Positions 33,201 to 45,432 of a DNA stretch of 64,000 nucleotides are shown here, piece by piece (position 1 is the first letter of the stretch; each line of letters opens with the position of its first letter). Source of the stretch: Limnoperna fortunei. Its lineage: Eukaryota > Mollusca > Bivalvia > Mytilida > Modiolidae. Below the pieces are notes generated by a model. That model saw only the letters and a list, made by a program, of their open reading frames with translations. It was not told the origin of the DNA and made no database searches. The DNA lies in contig OX104112.1 of the NCBI GenBank assembly GCA_944474755.1, positions 63,457,640 to 63,521,639 of the forward strand. Direction: 5' to 3'. Position numbers and translations under genes: made by a program.

Positions 33201-35945
33201 ACTTTAGAAACATTTTAAATTCAGTTTGTATCATTTGAGTCACCATTATGTTAACGCAATATAATTTTCAGGAAGGATTTGTAACATTTTCCTGTTGTTG
33301 TGTGAACAGCTTCTGCATTCAATCAAAGCCAAAAAAGCTTGCACAGGTTATTTGTCCCAGAGGAATGATATTAAAAACAGGAGCTGATGGGAAGCTAGTT
33401 GTTAAATTTCCGGAAGGATGTGTGAAAAAAATGGAAGACATATCTTATAAAGTAAGAACATAATATAAATAAATCAATATATATACGCAAGGAAGACATA
33501 TTATTACATTATTAATAAGTTTTTTCCTTTGTGTTACAAGAATGCAGTAAATGGGTTTTATTACCAGCGTACCATGCATAACGCACTCGATGCTAATCAT
33601 TGAAGTGGTTATATAAAGTGGTTCATATCAAACCTTAGAGTTTTGGTTAGTTTAAGTTGTCTCTTCAATATGATGAAAAGTTATAATTTAATAATGTGAC
33701 AAAGAATAAACAGATTTCTGAACAATAAATAAATATATTTATATTGTTCATAATAGGTGGCACTTGGAAATTGCAAGATATCAACTCGAGCTACGTAATT
33801 TCATTGTTATAGCAAGCGAGCCTCTGGCGATATTATTACATTGATATAACATACAGAGAGTTGATCTTAAGCAATTTTCAACTCTCACGGGTTTTGGAAC
33901 TATTTCCGTATGTATTATTTCACACGCAATGCAGCGGCACCCGTTTGGCCTGTGCAGAAAGTTTGTTACGTCAACAGCTGTCAGGACTGACACACTTTTC
34001 AACGTTACAGTTACCCTATCATAATTAATCAAAATGCGTTAGAATGGATACACAATGGAAGGAAATCCAATCACATAAATCGTAATATCACTTTTTCATA
34101 TCACATCGTACAGGGTACGATAGTGCAACATAATTGTTCGGGAATACGATAAAACTGCCTAATCATAAGAGCATATGCGTGTTTACTATTTTTTATTAAT
34201 AAGTTTAATACTCGGTATAATACAATTAAATGAATTTTTTAAGACAGACGGATTGTGTAAAATTTCATTTAAAGAATTGTCAACTTTGGCCTTTTCTCAA
34301 TGTTGATCGCGGTAAATACATCCGCAATTAGACCGTCTAAAATTAGTTATTTAACAGAATACTAATAAGTTCGAGTTCGTAATTTAACTGTAAACTGCAT
34401 ACTAGTTGACATAATGAAATAAATGACCATAACGCATTGAGTTGTTATCAAGTAAAATACTTCTACTTTTAATTATATTATATTATAGTCAAAACATCGC
34501 ATGTCGCAATACATCCCATGTAAACACAATATATTTGCAAATTAATTATTTTGAAAATATTATTTTAATAAATAATATGTAAAATGTGTGGTTTTAGTAT
34601 AATTTTATTTTTTAGTATAGTCTAACACTTAATCTAAATGCATGTTGATCACAGATTAATTTCCGTCTACCTGATTTACAAGATAACAAGAAATACCAAT
34701 ATATATGTACAGTATTAGGTTTTTTGTATAATAAGAATGACAATTGCTAGTAATATGTTTTCATTTCTGCAGACAATATATTCTTTTCTTTAAAGTGTTT
34801 TTTCATTGCCTTAGTTATCTTTCGTTTTGCAGATTATACGTCCAACTATTACTAATATAAAAGAAACATTACCAGCATGGAATCCAAATTTACTGATAGC
34901 TGTTAGCGACAAAATATGCTTGAAGTTTACAAGAGAGTGTTTGAAAACTCCGATTGAATTATCATTTCCTTTTCCGGGAAGCAAATTAAAAAGACCTGGC
35001 ACAGAGCCAAGACTGATTGGGTTCAAACAAGGTCAACCAAGTCTTCTCGAAACTATCGGGAAACAAGTTGGTGACAAGATACTTTATAAACTAAAGGGAT
35101 ACGATGGGTAACGCTAAGTATATTTAGCCTAAAAATACATGTTGCAGTTTCTACTAAACGCTGAAGCCAAACACTGTCCCCATGTTCCACATGCTCATAT
35201 CATAAAAACGAAAAATTTACAACCAAATATATTTGTTCTAAAACCATCTTTTATATCGAATAGTATTATTAACCAAAATAAATTAATGACTGTTTTGCTT
35301 GTTATTGTGGTCGATGTTAATATTGCGCATTTTTGTGGAAGGAAAAATTTAAGATTTGCTTAGTTGTGTCTTCTATTTCTTGTTCAGTTTTTGACTAGCT
35401 GCTTATAATGAATTATTTCTCTGTATATTTTAGTGCTGCATTGGCATTAGTTCAAGTGAAGAATATTCGTTACATGAAGCATGTGTTGACAAAAGAACTA
35501 GAGATTTTTTATGGATGTCGGATATTATGTAACATCATATTATTCGTCACAAGAAACACCCATACCCAGATTAATTTTGTGGCAAACTGCGTAATGCAGG
35601 GTGAAAAACAGTCCGTGATAAAAGCCGTTACCAACAACGGTGCTCGTTGTATTTTTGAATCTGATGCTTTGTGTCTCCATCCCCTTCAGAGAATACGTAT
35701 TCAGGTTGGGGGAAAGATAAAAGCAGCTCCAGGATATTCCAAAAAAAATGTTTTTGACATTTTTGTGTGAATCAAAAAATAACTATGTAAATTTTCCTGT
35801 CGCTATGGAAGCAGGTGGCACACCATATGCTATAATTGAATTCTCTTTAGATAACATAAATTGCAAAGGAGTTGTGTCAAGTGTTCACTTTGAACCTTAT
35901 GGGCCATATAAGAGCTGGTACAGGAACACAAAACGATTTTTTTAA
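30159..35945 (+). CDS. Acidic-repeat protein with ZU5-like domain (five coding exons, one frameshift)
   Basis: The join 30159-30250, 32222-32828, 33272-33451, 34833-35107, 35434-35945 follows GT..AG at every intron, with phases 2, 0, 0, 2 that all agree. It encodes about 554 residues if one extra A in the run at 35740-35747 is ignored. Residues 1-31 are basic and end TPEPPMS; about 40-105 form a 23-residue acidic repeat (SDFEPSENGN..SSSNNHSDYDYE); a globular part follows, with ICPRGMILKTGADGKL and FPEGC near 255-280, resembling the start of a ZU5 domain (UNC5, ankyrin, PIDD). There is no signal peptide or membrane helix, so it is probably cytosolic or nuclear. No death domain was recognised. 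The ZU5 call is tentative; the exon structure is firmer. Confidence 0.6.
30449..30870 (-). repeat. Dispersed SINE-like repeat in intron 1
   Basis: The order TTGTTTTACGTCTAGAGAGC, AATATTCAGGACGA, CAAGGAAACA, GTGTGGAGCATTGTAG, GATCTTTATAATGCAAGGAG follows a repeat I have seen in bivalve genomes. The 78-codon minus ORF at its right end is a by-product. The tail orientation is not certain. Confidence 0.5.
31695..32100. repeat. 27-bp minisatellite in intron 1, about 15 units
   Basis: The unit is close to GACGTCTCTCAATGTGCCG followed by TTGTTACA, repeated from about 31695 to 32100 with increasing divergence at the right end. The period is a multiple of three, so long spurious ORFs arise on both strands (31862-32146 and 31927-32109). 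Stops in the left units and the intronic position argue against coding. Confidence 0.9.
32222..32828 (+). CDS. Second coding exon: acidic 23-residue repeats
   Basis: Acceptor AAAACAG ends at 32221 and donor GTATGA starts at 32829. The 69-bp unit (SDFEPSENGN, SSSNNHSDYDYE) occurs twice nearly identically (about 32264-32401) with a third, diverged unit to about 32450. The very high identity of the first two units, also at silent sites, points to recent duplication. The rest encodes a segment with FTTLNWNVFD and AFNVSMRKHIMFKVP that I do not recognise. Confidence 0.65.
33272..33451 (+). CDS. Third coding exon, ZU5-like start
   Basis: Acceptor TTTTCAG (to 33271) and donor GTAAGA (33452) bound 60 codons in phase 0. 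The peptide has a Cys-rich start (FSCCCVNSFC) and then CPRGMILKTGADGKLVVKF and PEGC, the G-G..L..P-G pattern of ZU5 domains in weak form. Confidence 0.6.
33730..34190. repeat. Dispersed repeat in intron 3, related to 51690-52160
   Basis: Shared blocks with 51.7-52.16 kb include GTCAACTTGAGCTATG/TATCAACTCGAGCTACG, AGAGAGTTGATCTTAAGC, GCCTGTGCAGAAA, CTTTTTCATAT and CCTAATCATAAGAG. Here the flanking direct repeats of the 51-kb copy were not recognised, so this is an internal part or a diverged copy. ORF 33781-34032 is a by-product. Confidence 0.65.
34833..35107 (+). CDS. Fourth coding exon
   Basis: Acceptor TTTTGCAG (to 34832), donor GTAACG (35108), phase 0 to phase 2. It encodes IIRPTITNIKETLPAWNP, a CLKFTRECLKTPIELSFPFP segment, and ends KLKGYDG. 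It has strand-rich character consistent with continuing a ZU5-like beta fold. Confidence 0.6.
35434..35945 (+). CDS. Fifth coding exon with one-base frameshift
   Basis: Acceptor TATTTTAG (to 35433); G completes from GG|T. The frame runs through VQVKNIRYMKHVLTKELEIF to AAPGYSKKN and a stop at 35770. Removing one A from the eight-A run (35740-35747) continues into FLTFLCESKNNYVNF and EAGGTPYAIIEF, ending at TAA 35943-35945. The second half has normal coding character, so the shift is an indel (sequence error, polymorphism or a recent loss of function), not the natural end. Confidence 0.6.
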
Positions 35946-35949
35946 TGCG

Positions 35950-36640
35950 TATATTAACAACAATATAAACTCATTGTGACTTGTGAAACAGATAATATAC
36001 ATGTATTAATCTGAACAACAGTGTACTCTCTGTATTTTTTAAGAATATAATTTATATTTGTCTTGAATGTTTGAATCGTATCAAAACCACTGATCAGAAG
36101 GTATTTAACCTGATTGGAATTGGTATGTTTGCGGCAGTAAATACGTGCCTGCACAATATAGATCAATCTGTGACATATATTACAGACAACTTTCTAACTA
36201 TTGATTGTGTGCAACTACTACTGTAACTTGGAATCAAACATGCATTTCTTTGTGGCGAAAACAGACTGTGTTTTTAGATTTGTTCATCTATAAACTACAA
36301 TATTGTTGTTTTCAATTTTATCAATTTAGTTTAATTTATTCGTACTTTAAATTTAATATGTTGGTCCATTTGAAAATATGTCATTCGAAAGTAAATTGAC
36401 TATAGTGACAATTGTAATGCTTTTCTCAAACGAGACCAATAACACAACAACCACAATACAGAAAATTGCTTGTTTTACATCACTATCTGCACACAAGTTT
36501 ATCATTAATAAACAATAATACAAATTAGGAGATCTTCGAGGGATCTCTGCTTTAAATAACACCCATTAGATTCTTATTGTTATCTGTAAACAGTCATATA
36601 GATACTTACCTAGAAAATCTAGATAATCCGTCAGTCTGTG
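35950..36640. other. 3' flank of the ZU5-like gene, no further gene
   Basis: No clear AATAAA immediately after the stop was assigned; the downstream ORFs (35954-36166, 36205-36399, 36353-36562) are short and featureless. Confidence 0.35.
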
Positions 36641-36990
36641 GTTTAAATTGAAGCTAATAACAAAATACAGAATATCAAGTAAACTGCCAAAAAGGACAAT
36701 TGACAAAGAAACCGGCAAACTTTAGAACCAGCAACCAAAAATATAGAAACTACATTAACGTTCCGGGCTTGGTACAGGCATTTCAAAAGATATGGTGGAT
36801 TAAACCAGGTTTTATGGCATGCAAAACCTCCCGCTTCCATTACTGTATATGAGTTGGTTTGTTGATGAAAATGGTTGAGCATCATACGCCACTACTCATT
36901 AATAGGTATATTCGATTATCATCTTAGCGTAATGATTGAATTCAAAAATTGGGAAAACTATCTGCAATCATAAAAAGTTGAAAAATCAAA
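36640..36990 (-). repeat. RT element 3' region, truncated copy (family member 4)
   Basis: Nearly colinear with 22640-22960: ACCGGCAAACTTTAGAACCA, GGGCTTGGTACAGGCATTT, ACCAGGTTTTATGGCAT, ACCTCCCGCTTCCAT and GAGTTGGTTTGTTGATGAAA. Same orientation as the other three copies. Confidence 0.65.
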
Positions 36991-36999
36991 GGTTTTGAC

Positions 37000-39370
37000 A
37001 GATACAATTTTAGATTTTGATCTTGATTTTAAATTGTCCAAACGATCTCAGAATCTTTGAGAATCCACATACAATTAATATTACTTCTCGAATCACAGTA
37101 TTTTGCCTGTCCTTTCACTGCAGACAATACCTTACTACATAAGTCATCTCCTTGATAACGATTTGGTGAGACAGTAGATGAACCGGCTACGTACCTTTCT
37201 TTGTAAGGGTTTTCATGTAACCTTGGAATCCAATACAAGTATGGTGAGTTTTGAATGAGTTCTAATACGAAACAATTTCTGTCATCTCGTTTTGATTACA
37301 CATTTAAATAAAAACACCCTCCGTCGTCTGATCTCCCGCCAAATTTAGAGGTTATAGATAAAATTATTGATTTCGCTGCAGATTTTACCGATTATTAAAT
37401 TAGCAAGAACAATAAATCATCAAGCAGTCGTGGTCTACCACGCTTTTCTGGAATGATTTAAGTGACTGGTTGATGTTTGGCCTTTCACTCGTGTAATGTA
37501 ATTTATGAAACTCTGTTAACTCCGTTAATTAATAGTATATTGCTAACAACAAAAACAGTGGTCCCACGAGGGCCGCCTCAAAAAAGGCAATAAATGCAGT
37601 TAAATTTTTTTGCGAGTTATGCGTTTATGATAATCATGTGAGTGTCTCCCTGCGACAGTATCTTTCACGGGATTGTTATGTTTTCTTTCTGGTTTTTGTA
37701 ATAATAGTTAAACTTTCTATTTAGTGCCAGTGAATTACCCACGATTACAAAAAGCAAATGCACACAAACCTACAATCACGCACAACTTTCAATAAACTCT
37801 GTGTCGATCTGTATTGTGCTATATTGTGAAAGTACGTTTCTTTTACATGTTCGTGGGTTCTAAGATTCGTGGACTGACTTTTCCGAAAATGCGAAAAAAT
37901 CTGAAGTAAAGATCTAAATAAATGATTACCACAGAATCCTTTGCACTGTTGAAAATAAATATCAGCATATAGAGAAGACAAAACAGTTACATATCATGCT
38001 GTTGTTAACGCACGTGGTTAAGATTGTTCAATAAAGTGTTCATGTGTGTAATGATTGTGATTATTTTGTAATTAGAATACATTATATTAAAAAAGAAAGT
38101 TAATTATTTGCAATTAAATATAGGCTTAACAACACGGAAATCAATAGCTAATTATAAACTCGGTAATGTATCAATTGATTAATAGAAATGAAAAATACTT
38201 TGTCTTTTTAATTCTCTAATTGTTATCAAAAGATTGAAGCATTCCTAGCCGAAGGGTCATTGTGTCACTACATGTGTTGAGTAGAAATAAACAACTGTTA
38301 CAAAGATGTAATTAAATTACATTAAGTTGTACCATGATCGGTATTATGTAATAACAACATCCGTTTGATGTAGTGTGTCATTGATTATACACTAATGAAA
38401 AAAAAATTAATTTATTTTATTTTGTTTATTTTCAAGGAGCAACCACATTCAAAATTTCGATACTAATTTGTTACTTTTTAACATCGAAAATGAATACATT
38501 ATATCTCCCTTCCGGAAGTCGATGTTTCTTCGTACTTTTTACCATTAAATGATACCTACATTTAATAAAAACAAAAATCGAACATGCAACCTGCATGCAT
38601 AATCATGTAAGATGGATATTGAGCTAAAAATGAGGTATGTATTGAACCACAAAAATCATATATTACATTAACAATTCAATCAGATTTCAGATAAATATTC
38701 CCAAATTGCAATCTGTTTGAAAGTTTTATTCTTCGTTGGATATTTAATTGTGTTGTGTGAGGCCACGAAAACCACGCAAATAGATACCCCACGAACAAAA
38801 AGTATTTCACAGTATTAAAGAACAGTATAATTTTTTAAATAAATGTCACAATGTTAATATGTTAAACTATAGATACGATTACGTAACTATATTTCTAATT
38901 CAATAATTGTCCTAATTATCTCACACACATATTCCCAAGAGGAATTTTATTGTCGAAATATTATTTCTTTCTTAAATATTATTTAATATGATTATAGCAC
39001 TAAACTATTTATGGAAACGTGTTTAATGTAGTCAGATAGAATAAATCGGAAATAATTTTACGCTGTTTCCTTTATAGTCATATGTTCTGCTTATTATCCT
39101 TATTCCAGGTTAATTTTTTGTGTTTTCAAAATATGCATTTAGGCAAATGACAATTAGATATATTGATTCATTTGGATAATTTTAGAAACATTTTAACTGA
39201 GTTAAGAAGTTAATTATCATTAAATTTAATCAATAACTCTATAAGGACAAATATGATTGTCTTGTGACTAGAATGTTATGAGAGAACGCAAAGCAGTATA
39301 GCCGGCAAACTCTTATAACAGCGATTCACAACTCCTCACTGAATGAGACGATTTGATTCAGTCTCTATCT
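37000..39370. other. Intergenic, nothing recognised
   Basis: No gene, RNA or repeat family could be supported in this AT-rich interval. Confidence 0.4.
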
Positions 39371-39381
39371 CTAGTTAAATT

Positions 39382-39881
39382 GCAAAACACATTGCGTTAA
39401 AAACACATTTCTACCCTGTAGACTTTTACAAACCTCATGTGTTCACAGCCATTTGTGGTTACTTCTCTTACATTCCTTACACTGACCCGATTGTTTGGAT
39501 GCTGTTCTTTAAGGATAATTTTCCACGCAAAAAAGTTCTCGGAAAACGTATTACTGTTTACGAATGGTCTTGTATTTCTGATTATGCTCTTCTCATTAAT
39601 GATTCGCATAAATCTGTAATGTATGGTGGTCAATTATACATGTTATGTTGATTAAAAACTTGATCGTATGTCATCTTGCTATAATATCAAGTTCTGATTA
39701 TGGATATTTGGCCGAACATGAGTTTGAAGCACGTTATCTGTACCGTCGACAGATTAGCCCGACTGATCACATGGGATGTTGGTATGAAATTGGAAGTTCC
39801 GACCTAAAGCATAAAGGACCTTTCTGTTACATCGGTTTTCGTACGCAGGCGGCTACGCGTTGTCGTCGGAAGTTACGATGA
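39382..39881 (+). pseudogene. Unrecognised coding relic
   Basis: The plus strand is open from about 39382 to 39651 (reading through HVFTAICGYFSYIPYTDP, VWMLFFKDNFPRKKVLGK, VYEWSCISDY) and again, in another frame, at 39645-39881 (SDYGYLAEHEFEARYLYRR, TDHMGCWYEIGSSD). Base composition is less AT-biased than the flanks and residues look protein-like (Trp, Cys, Tyr, Pro well spread). No family was recognised. It may be a fragment of a transposon or an old retrocopy. An overlapping minus ORF (39397-39633) is considered a shadow. Confidence 0.3.
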
Positions 39882-39899
39882 AGTTTGCCTAATAATCAC

Positions 39900-40720
39900 T
39901 ATGAACCTAGACTCGGCCTCAAATGACACATGTTTTATATGGCCGTATTGAAGTGATTTGATGTTTCCGCACTAGAGCATTGCATTCAACGTGGTCCACG
40001 ACGATATGTATGATGTGAGCCGTTACGTATACGGATACGGTTAACATTGTGTTAGCAGCCGCAACTAATTATCCTTCAGTTCCTAGTTTCTATTTCATAT
40101 GCTTTCACTTCCACATCACGCTTCATTTGCAACCATTGAATTGCCAGAATGTAATAGTTGATTGCATTTTTATTTAGCATTTATTACATGCTGCTAGAGC
40201 ATGGGAATTTTAATCCATATTAATTATGAATAAAAAGCTCCGGCACCAAATCTGAACATGTGTATCTACTTTCTAAAAGAGTATCGATTCCAACAGAAGT
40301 ATGGAGTGTACTTGTCTATCCAGATGTTGATTTTTACTGTGATGTCATAATGTTTTTGACTAAGGTTGTGCTAGTTTAAAGACTATTAAGTTCATTTACT
40401 AAATCTTTTGGGTGTTTCATGAAATTGTTCCCAACGATTTATTCTATCATAAAATGAATATATATGTCATTTTCATAGGTGAAATTGCCACTTGGCATTT
40501 AGTTTTCTTAAACTAAACACTGAAGTTGTGTTCATTTGTTTCAGTATACCTTTGTGTTCAATTTCACAATGATATAAACTCTAATAATAAAATTAATATT
40601 GTATTTTCATCGTAATACTAGCATGAAGAAACATAAATCGCAAACAATTTGTTAAGGACAATACATTAACTTATAAATCACATAAATAAAAAAATACTCT
40701 GAATGTATTTTTAGTGACCT
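39900..40720. other. Intergenic, nothing recognised
   Basis: No gene or repeat recognised. Confidence 0.4.
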
Positions 40721-40724
40721 GCTT

Positions 40725-40890
40725 CTAATTTGCATTGGGTGAGGAACCTGGAGTATGCAGTGAAAACCCCTTATCTTCGGCAGAAACTATAGCTATTCTT
40801 GTTAATGAAAGTTGGAGTCAAGCACACCTACACACCTTTTCCTGCGTGTGACTTCAACCTCGGTGTTGACATGCATGTGATAAATACCAA
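40725..40890 (-). repeat. SINE fragment, minus orientation
   Basis: On the plus strand it reads GGGTGAGGAACCTGGAGTAT, AAAACCCC, ACTATAGCTATTCTTGTTAA, GTTGGAGTCAAG, ACTTCAACCTCGGTGTTGAC, the same order as the SINE at 53398-53640 but more diverged. Confidence 0.6.
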
Positions 40891-40894
40891 ATAA

Positions 40895-42195
40895 CTAACT
40901 ACTTCTGCCATTCGTACACTGAAGTTAGTTGTTTTGTCAACTACATAAATGTAAACTGTTGACAATTATGACTAAGAATAATTGATAAATAGTTGTGATG
41001 TCAAATGGTATGTTTTACTGTGGTTTAAAATCTGTTAACAAGTGAGATTTAAGGACACCCGAAGTATTACAGAACTATGGATTACAGAACTAAATTAAAA
41101 TGACAGTTACACTTATAAACTCCCTTCTTTGTTGTTGTGGATTTTTTTAATTGCAGTCATACATTTATGACACAACTAATACGTTTTGTAAATGAAAACT
41201 ATTAAAATATAATACAATATGTTGAGGATTATTAAAACTGAAGGTCTAAAAGTGGATTCCAAATCTAACTTAGCATTCGTTAAATGTACAGGAAAACCCG
41301 TTACAAGTTTCGGGTGCACAGCATGTGCACAAACGTCCATATCTGCTAAATATGTGATAAATTGACATAATTAGTCTGCTAGTATAAACATGCTCTAAGA
41401 CTGTCATGCTGGACAATCACATCATAAATTACATAGGGGGTAACAATACAATGGTTTGAATAATCCGCTCTTCGTTGAAAAATAACGGTTTCTAAGGCAA
41501 ATAATACATACTTACATGCATAATACATATTATAGAAACGTAAGAATGCACAAACCTGTATTTTTGTCTTAAATTGCACTAGAATTAATAACATTGTAAT
41601 AATTTAGAACCAATTAGAATTGAAAATACCGAGTATTATTCATTAAACAATAATTCAAAGACAGACAAAATCCTGGTTAAACAAAGAAGGGAAAAACAAC
41701 AACAATCAGTGTCCTACAAATGTAACTGTTTATATGGTAAAGGTAAAATAATGAACTCTGGGGGTCTGTCTAAAGGAACAATTCTCACAGAGTTAAGACA
41801 AGCATAGTGATCGTATAACTGTTTATTGTCTCTGTAAAATTGACGTAGCTGCGACTTCTTCAAATGTGTAAATAATGGATTTTGCCACACGTTTTTTTAG
41901 GTTTTTTCCTTTGTAAGCCTGAACGAATCATGTATCATTAAAGCATAAAGCAAACTATATATTCTCATAGCAATTACAATATGTGTCTACTTATTGAATG
42001 TTAAAGACTTCCGTAATGAGAAGTTGAGATTAGGACAAATATTGTATTTTTTTATTTATCTTGATTTTACATCACACATGATATTCTTGCTTAGCGCAGC
42101 TTTCAAGTCAACTGAAAATGCACTTTTTTATATAGCGTCAAACAAAAACGGCTTTATAACAGCCGTTCATCAAACATAACAAATAAACAACTTTT
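40895..42195. other. Intergenic, nothing recognised
   Basis: Short ORFs only (41379-41594, 41994-42179), without signatures. Confidence 0.4.
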
Positions 42196-42202
42196 TAATT
42201 CG

Positions 42203-42480
42203 CGGAGCCTCAGTTTCCTAGTGGTTAAGATAAATTATTATCACTACTAATCTCGTGCTTGTCAACACTGAGGTTGCGGTTTCGTGGCTCACTGCGGGTA
42301 GAGTGTACTCGACACAAATATTAATTGACAAGGATTGCCCCTTTTCCGACCGAACGTCGGTGATTTTCTTTGGTACTCCGGCTACCTCCCCAATGCCTAC
42401 TGGATGCATGATATAGCTGAACAATTGCTGAAACATACAAACAATAACACACATAAGGCTAAATTTAACATTAATAAAAC
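42203..42480 (+). mobile_element. tRNA-derived SINE, nearly full length
   Basis: The head GCGGAGCCTCAGTTTCCTAG TGGTTAAGA carries an A-box-like core, and GAGGTTGCGGTTTCGTGG a B-box-like core about 60 bases on. The central block (GTACTCGACAC, ATTGACAAGGATTGCC, GGTACTCCGGCTACCTCCCC) and the tail (ATGATATAGCTGAACAATTG) match the other copies in this window. The central domain resembles that of widely shared animal SINE superfamilies (Meta or V type); exact assignment unsure. Confidence 0.75.
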
Positions 42481-42543
42481 AACAAACAAACTATACTTTT
42501 CCTCCATTTTCAATATTTTCTACTTATTTGGTTTCATAAAAAA

Positions 42544-43463
42544 TTGCACGAACTTGAATTTCTTTATCACTTCTTTGAAGAATATGACGTAATCACAATT
42601 ACAGAGACTCATCTGGATCAAAGTGTTGATACAAATGATTTAAAAATCGACGACTTTCCAAATATAATCCGAAAAGATAGAAATAATTTTGGTGGTGGTC
42701 TTCTCATATATGCGAAAGAGTCGGTAAGTTTATCGCGTAAAATTGAACTTGAGCATGAGCTTGACGAAACATTATGGGTAGAAGCACGTGTCAAGGGTAC
42801 TAGCTTTCTCCTCTGTTGCACTTACAGATCGGATTGGTCAGATGGTCAATATTGGGCACGACTTTCTCATGCTATTGATACTGGTATTCAAATAAATAAA
42901 ATATTGTTCTGACGGGTGACATGAATGCTGACTTATTTGTGACGGCAAACAACAAATTATTTGACATTATGACCTTATTTAATCTAAAAAATGTAATTAA
43001 TAAACCCACGAGATCAAGCGAAAGAACTCAAACACTTCTTGATCCAATAATAATAAGTGACAAACTAAATTGCACAAATGCAGGCGTTTTACAAATACCA
43101 AGATCCGTTAGTGACCACGACGCTTCTATTATGTTCTTAAAGTGTGCAAATTGCAAGTCAACGTCATTTCAAAGAAACGTTTGGTTATATGATAAAACTG
43201 ATTTAAGGAAATTTAATGATATGATGGACTCGGTTGATTTGAATGCACTTTTGGTGGCTGTTGATGATATTGATGAAATGTGTGGTATATTCTATAACTG
43301 TTTTAATTATATAATTCAAGAATGTATACCATCACAAACGGTCACCATAAGAGGTCATGATAAACCATGGTTCAACAATGAAATTAGGAAAGATATCCGA
43401 ATAAGAGATAGACTTCGTAAGAAAGTTCTCAAATATAATAGAATAATCGATATAATAATCTAA
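42544..43463 (+). pseudogene. LINE endonuclease domain (APE type), frameshifted
   Basis: Two ORFs (42544-42912 and 42921-43463) join across a one-step frame change at about 42905-42915, just before the GDMNAD catalytic box. The active-site sequences TETH, GDMN and SDHD are readable. The N-terminal strand with the first Asn is missing because of truncation. Confidence 0.88.
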
Positions 43464-43495
43464 AATATAAAAAACAAAGAAAGAAGGTTAATAAC

Positions 43496-45354
43496 ATGAA
43501 AAATGCTGCAAAAGAAGAAGTTCAAAATAACATAGACAATTTTATTCTGGAAAATGCATCTAATCCAAAAATATATTGGAAAATCATGAAAATGTTGATT
43601 AAATCTGAAAAACGCTCTTATAATATTCCACCAATCAAGAATACTATAAATGACCAATCGCTTGGAGAAATGGCATACGAGGACAACGAGAAATGTGCGA
43701 TTTTAAATCAGTACTTTTGTTCCATTTCAAAACTTGATGACGACAACGACAAAACTCCAGATTATGAGATAAAAACTGATAAAGGAATCTGTAATATTTA
43801 TGTAGAAGTAAGTGAAATTATTGATATAATCAATGTTTTGAACCAAAAAAGGGATCAGGATCTGATACTTTTAGTCATAAAATGTTAAAAAGTATTCCAC
43901 ATAAATTTGCTATACCTCTACAAATTATATTTAACAAGTCACTTTCACAATGTAAATTTCCCTCCTGCTGGAAGACTGCAAACGTGATTCCGATCTTCAA
44001 GAAAGAAGAATCTTCACTACCATCAAATTATCGCCCCATTTCCCTCATTAGTTGTATTGGAAAGGTTATGGAAAGAATAGTTTATAAACATGTTTATAAC
44101 CATTTGGCAATGAATAATCTAATTTATGAATATCAGTCAGGATTTCGCCCCAAATATTCTACTGTTCACCAATTACTAGAACTTTACAATTGTACACTTA
44201 ATGCACTTGAAAAGAAAGAAATCAACTGCTTCGTATTCTGTGACTTTTCCAAAGCCTTTGAAAAAGTTTGGCATAAAGGCCTATTGCACAAAATGAAAGC
44301 TTATGGGGTAAACGGAAATCTACTGAAATGGTTTGAAAGCTATCTTAATGGAAGACAACAAAAAGTTATCATCAAAAATGCTTCATCTCCTCTTTGCAGT
44401 CTTTCAGCTGGAGTCCCCCAAGGGTCTGTACTTGGACCATTACTATTTATTTTATTTATTAATGACATTTCTGAAAATCTCATATCCCTCACGAGACTAT
44501 TTGCTGACGATACATCGTTTGGTTATTCCCATTATGACCCACAACAGATCAAGCATGTCATTGATCATGATTTAAAAGAGTTAGATCTATGGTCCAAAAA
44601 ATGGCTGATGAGTTTTAATCCGAATTAAACTGAAGTCTTAATGATTTCTAATATAGAACCCCCCAATCTAGAATTCAGTTTGAATGACCAAGATATACCC
44701 GTAGTAAATACCCATAAACATCTAGGAGTTACTTTCAGTTGTGATGGAAAATGGAATTCGCATATAGATAACATCTTATCAAGTGCTACACGTCACCTCA
44801 ATATTATGAGGAAGTTAAAATTTCAAATTAGTAGAAAGACTCTAGAAACTTTATATTTGGTGTATATTAGACCAATTTTAGAATATGCATGTGAAGTTTG
44901 GGACAATTGTGCTACAATTTATACAAATAAACTAGAAAGAATTCAATTAGAGGCGGCTAGAGTTGTCACAGGGTTACCCTTATTTACAAAAACCGAAAGA
45001 ATTTATTATGAAGTAGGTTGGGAGACTTTAAAAGATAGAAGGAATAGAAGAAAACTTCAAATATTTTATACTATTACCCAAAAGATTGCCCCTCCATACT
45101 TATGTGAACTTATTCCCCCCTCAATTCAAAGTATAACTGACTATTCTCTAAGAAACGGAGAAGACATTATTGTTCCATTCTGTAGATTATCTCTAACTAT
45201 TGATTCTTTTATTCTCTCTACAATACGTGAATGGAACAAACTAGACTCCTCTATCAGAAATGTAGATTCAGTTTCAAAATTTAAATCGATTCTTAAATGT
45301 AACAGTATTAAAACAATGTACCTCCTCATTACTATTTTGGCCCAAGAAAACTAA
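43496..45354 (+). pseudogene. LINE reverse transcriptase and thumb, with one shift and one nonsense codon
   Basis: The pieces 43496-43888, 43882-44628 and 44641-45354 read as one protein. Between the first two there is a small frame change around 43850-43880. Between the second and third there is a single TAA at 44626-44628 in the context FNPN*TEVLM, where related elements usually have Lys, so AAA to TAA is a likely single substitution. All RT catalytic boxes are intact. Confidence 0.9.
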
Positions 45355-45432
45355 ATATTATACTAACTCAGATGAGATGTAATGCGTCCTTCTTAAACTA
45401 CGATTTGTACACTGTTAACATTATATCAAACC

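Noticed and set aside
33781..34032. Minus-strand 83-codon ORF in an intron
   Set aside because: It is inside a dispersed repeat and is not conserved in the related copy at 51.7 kb.
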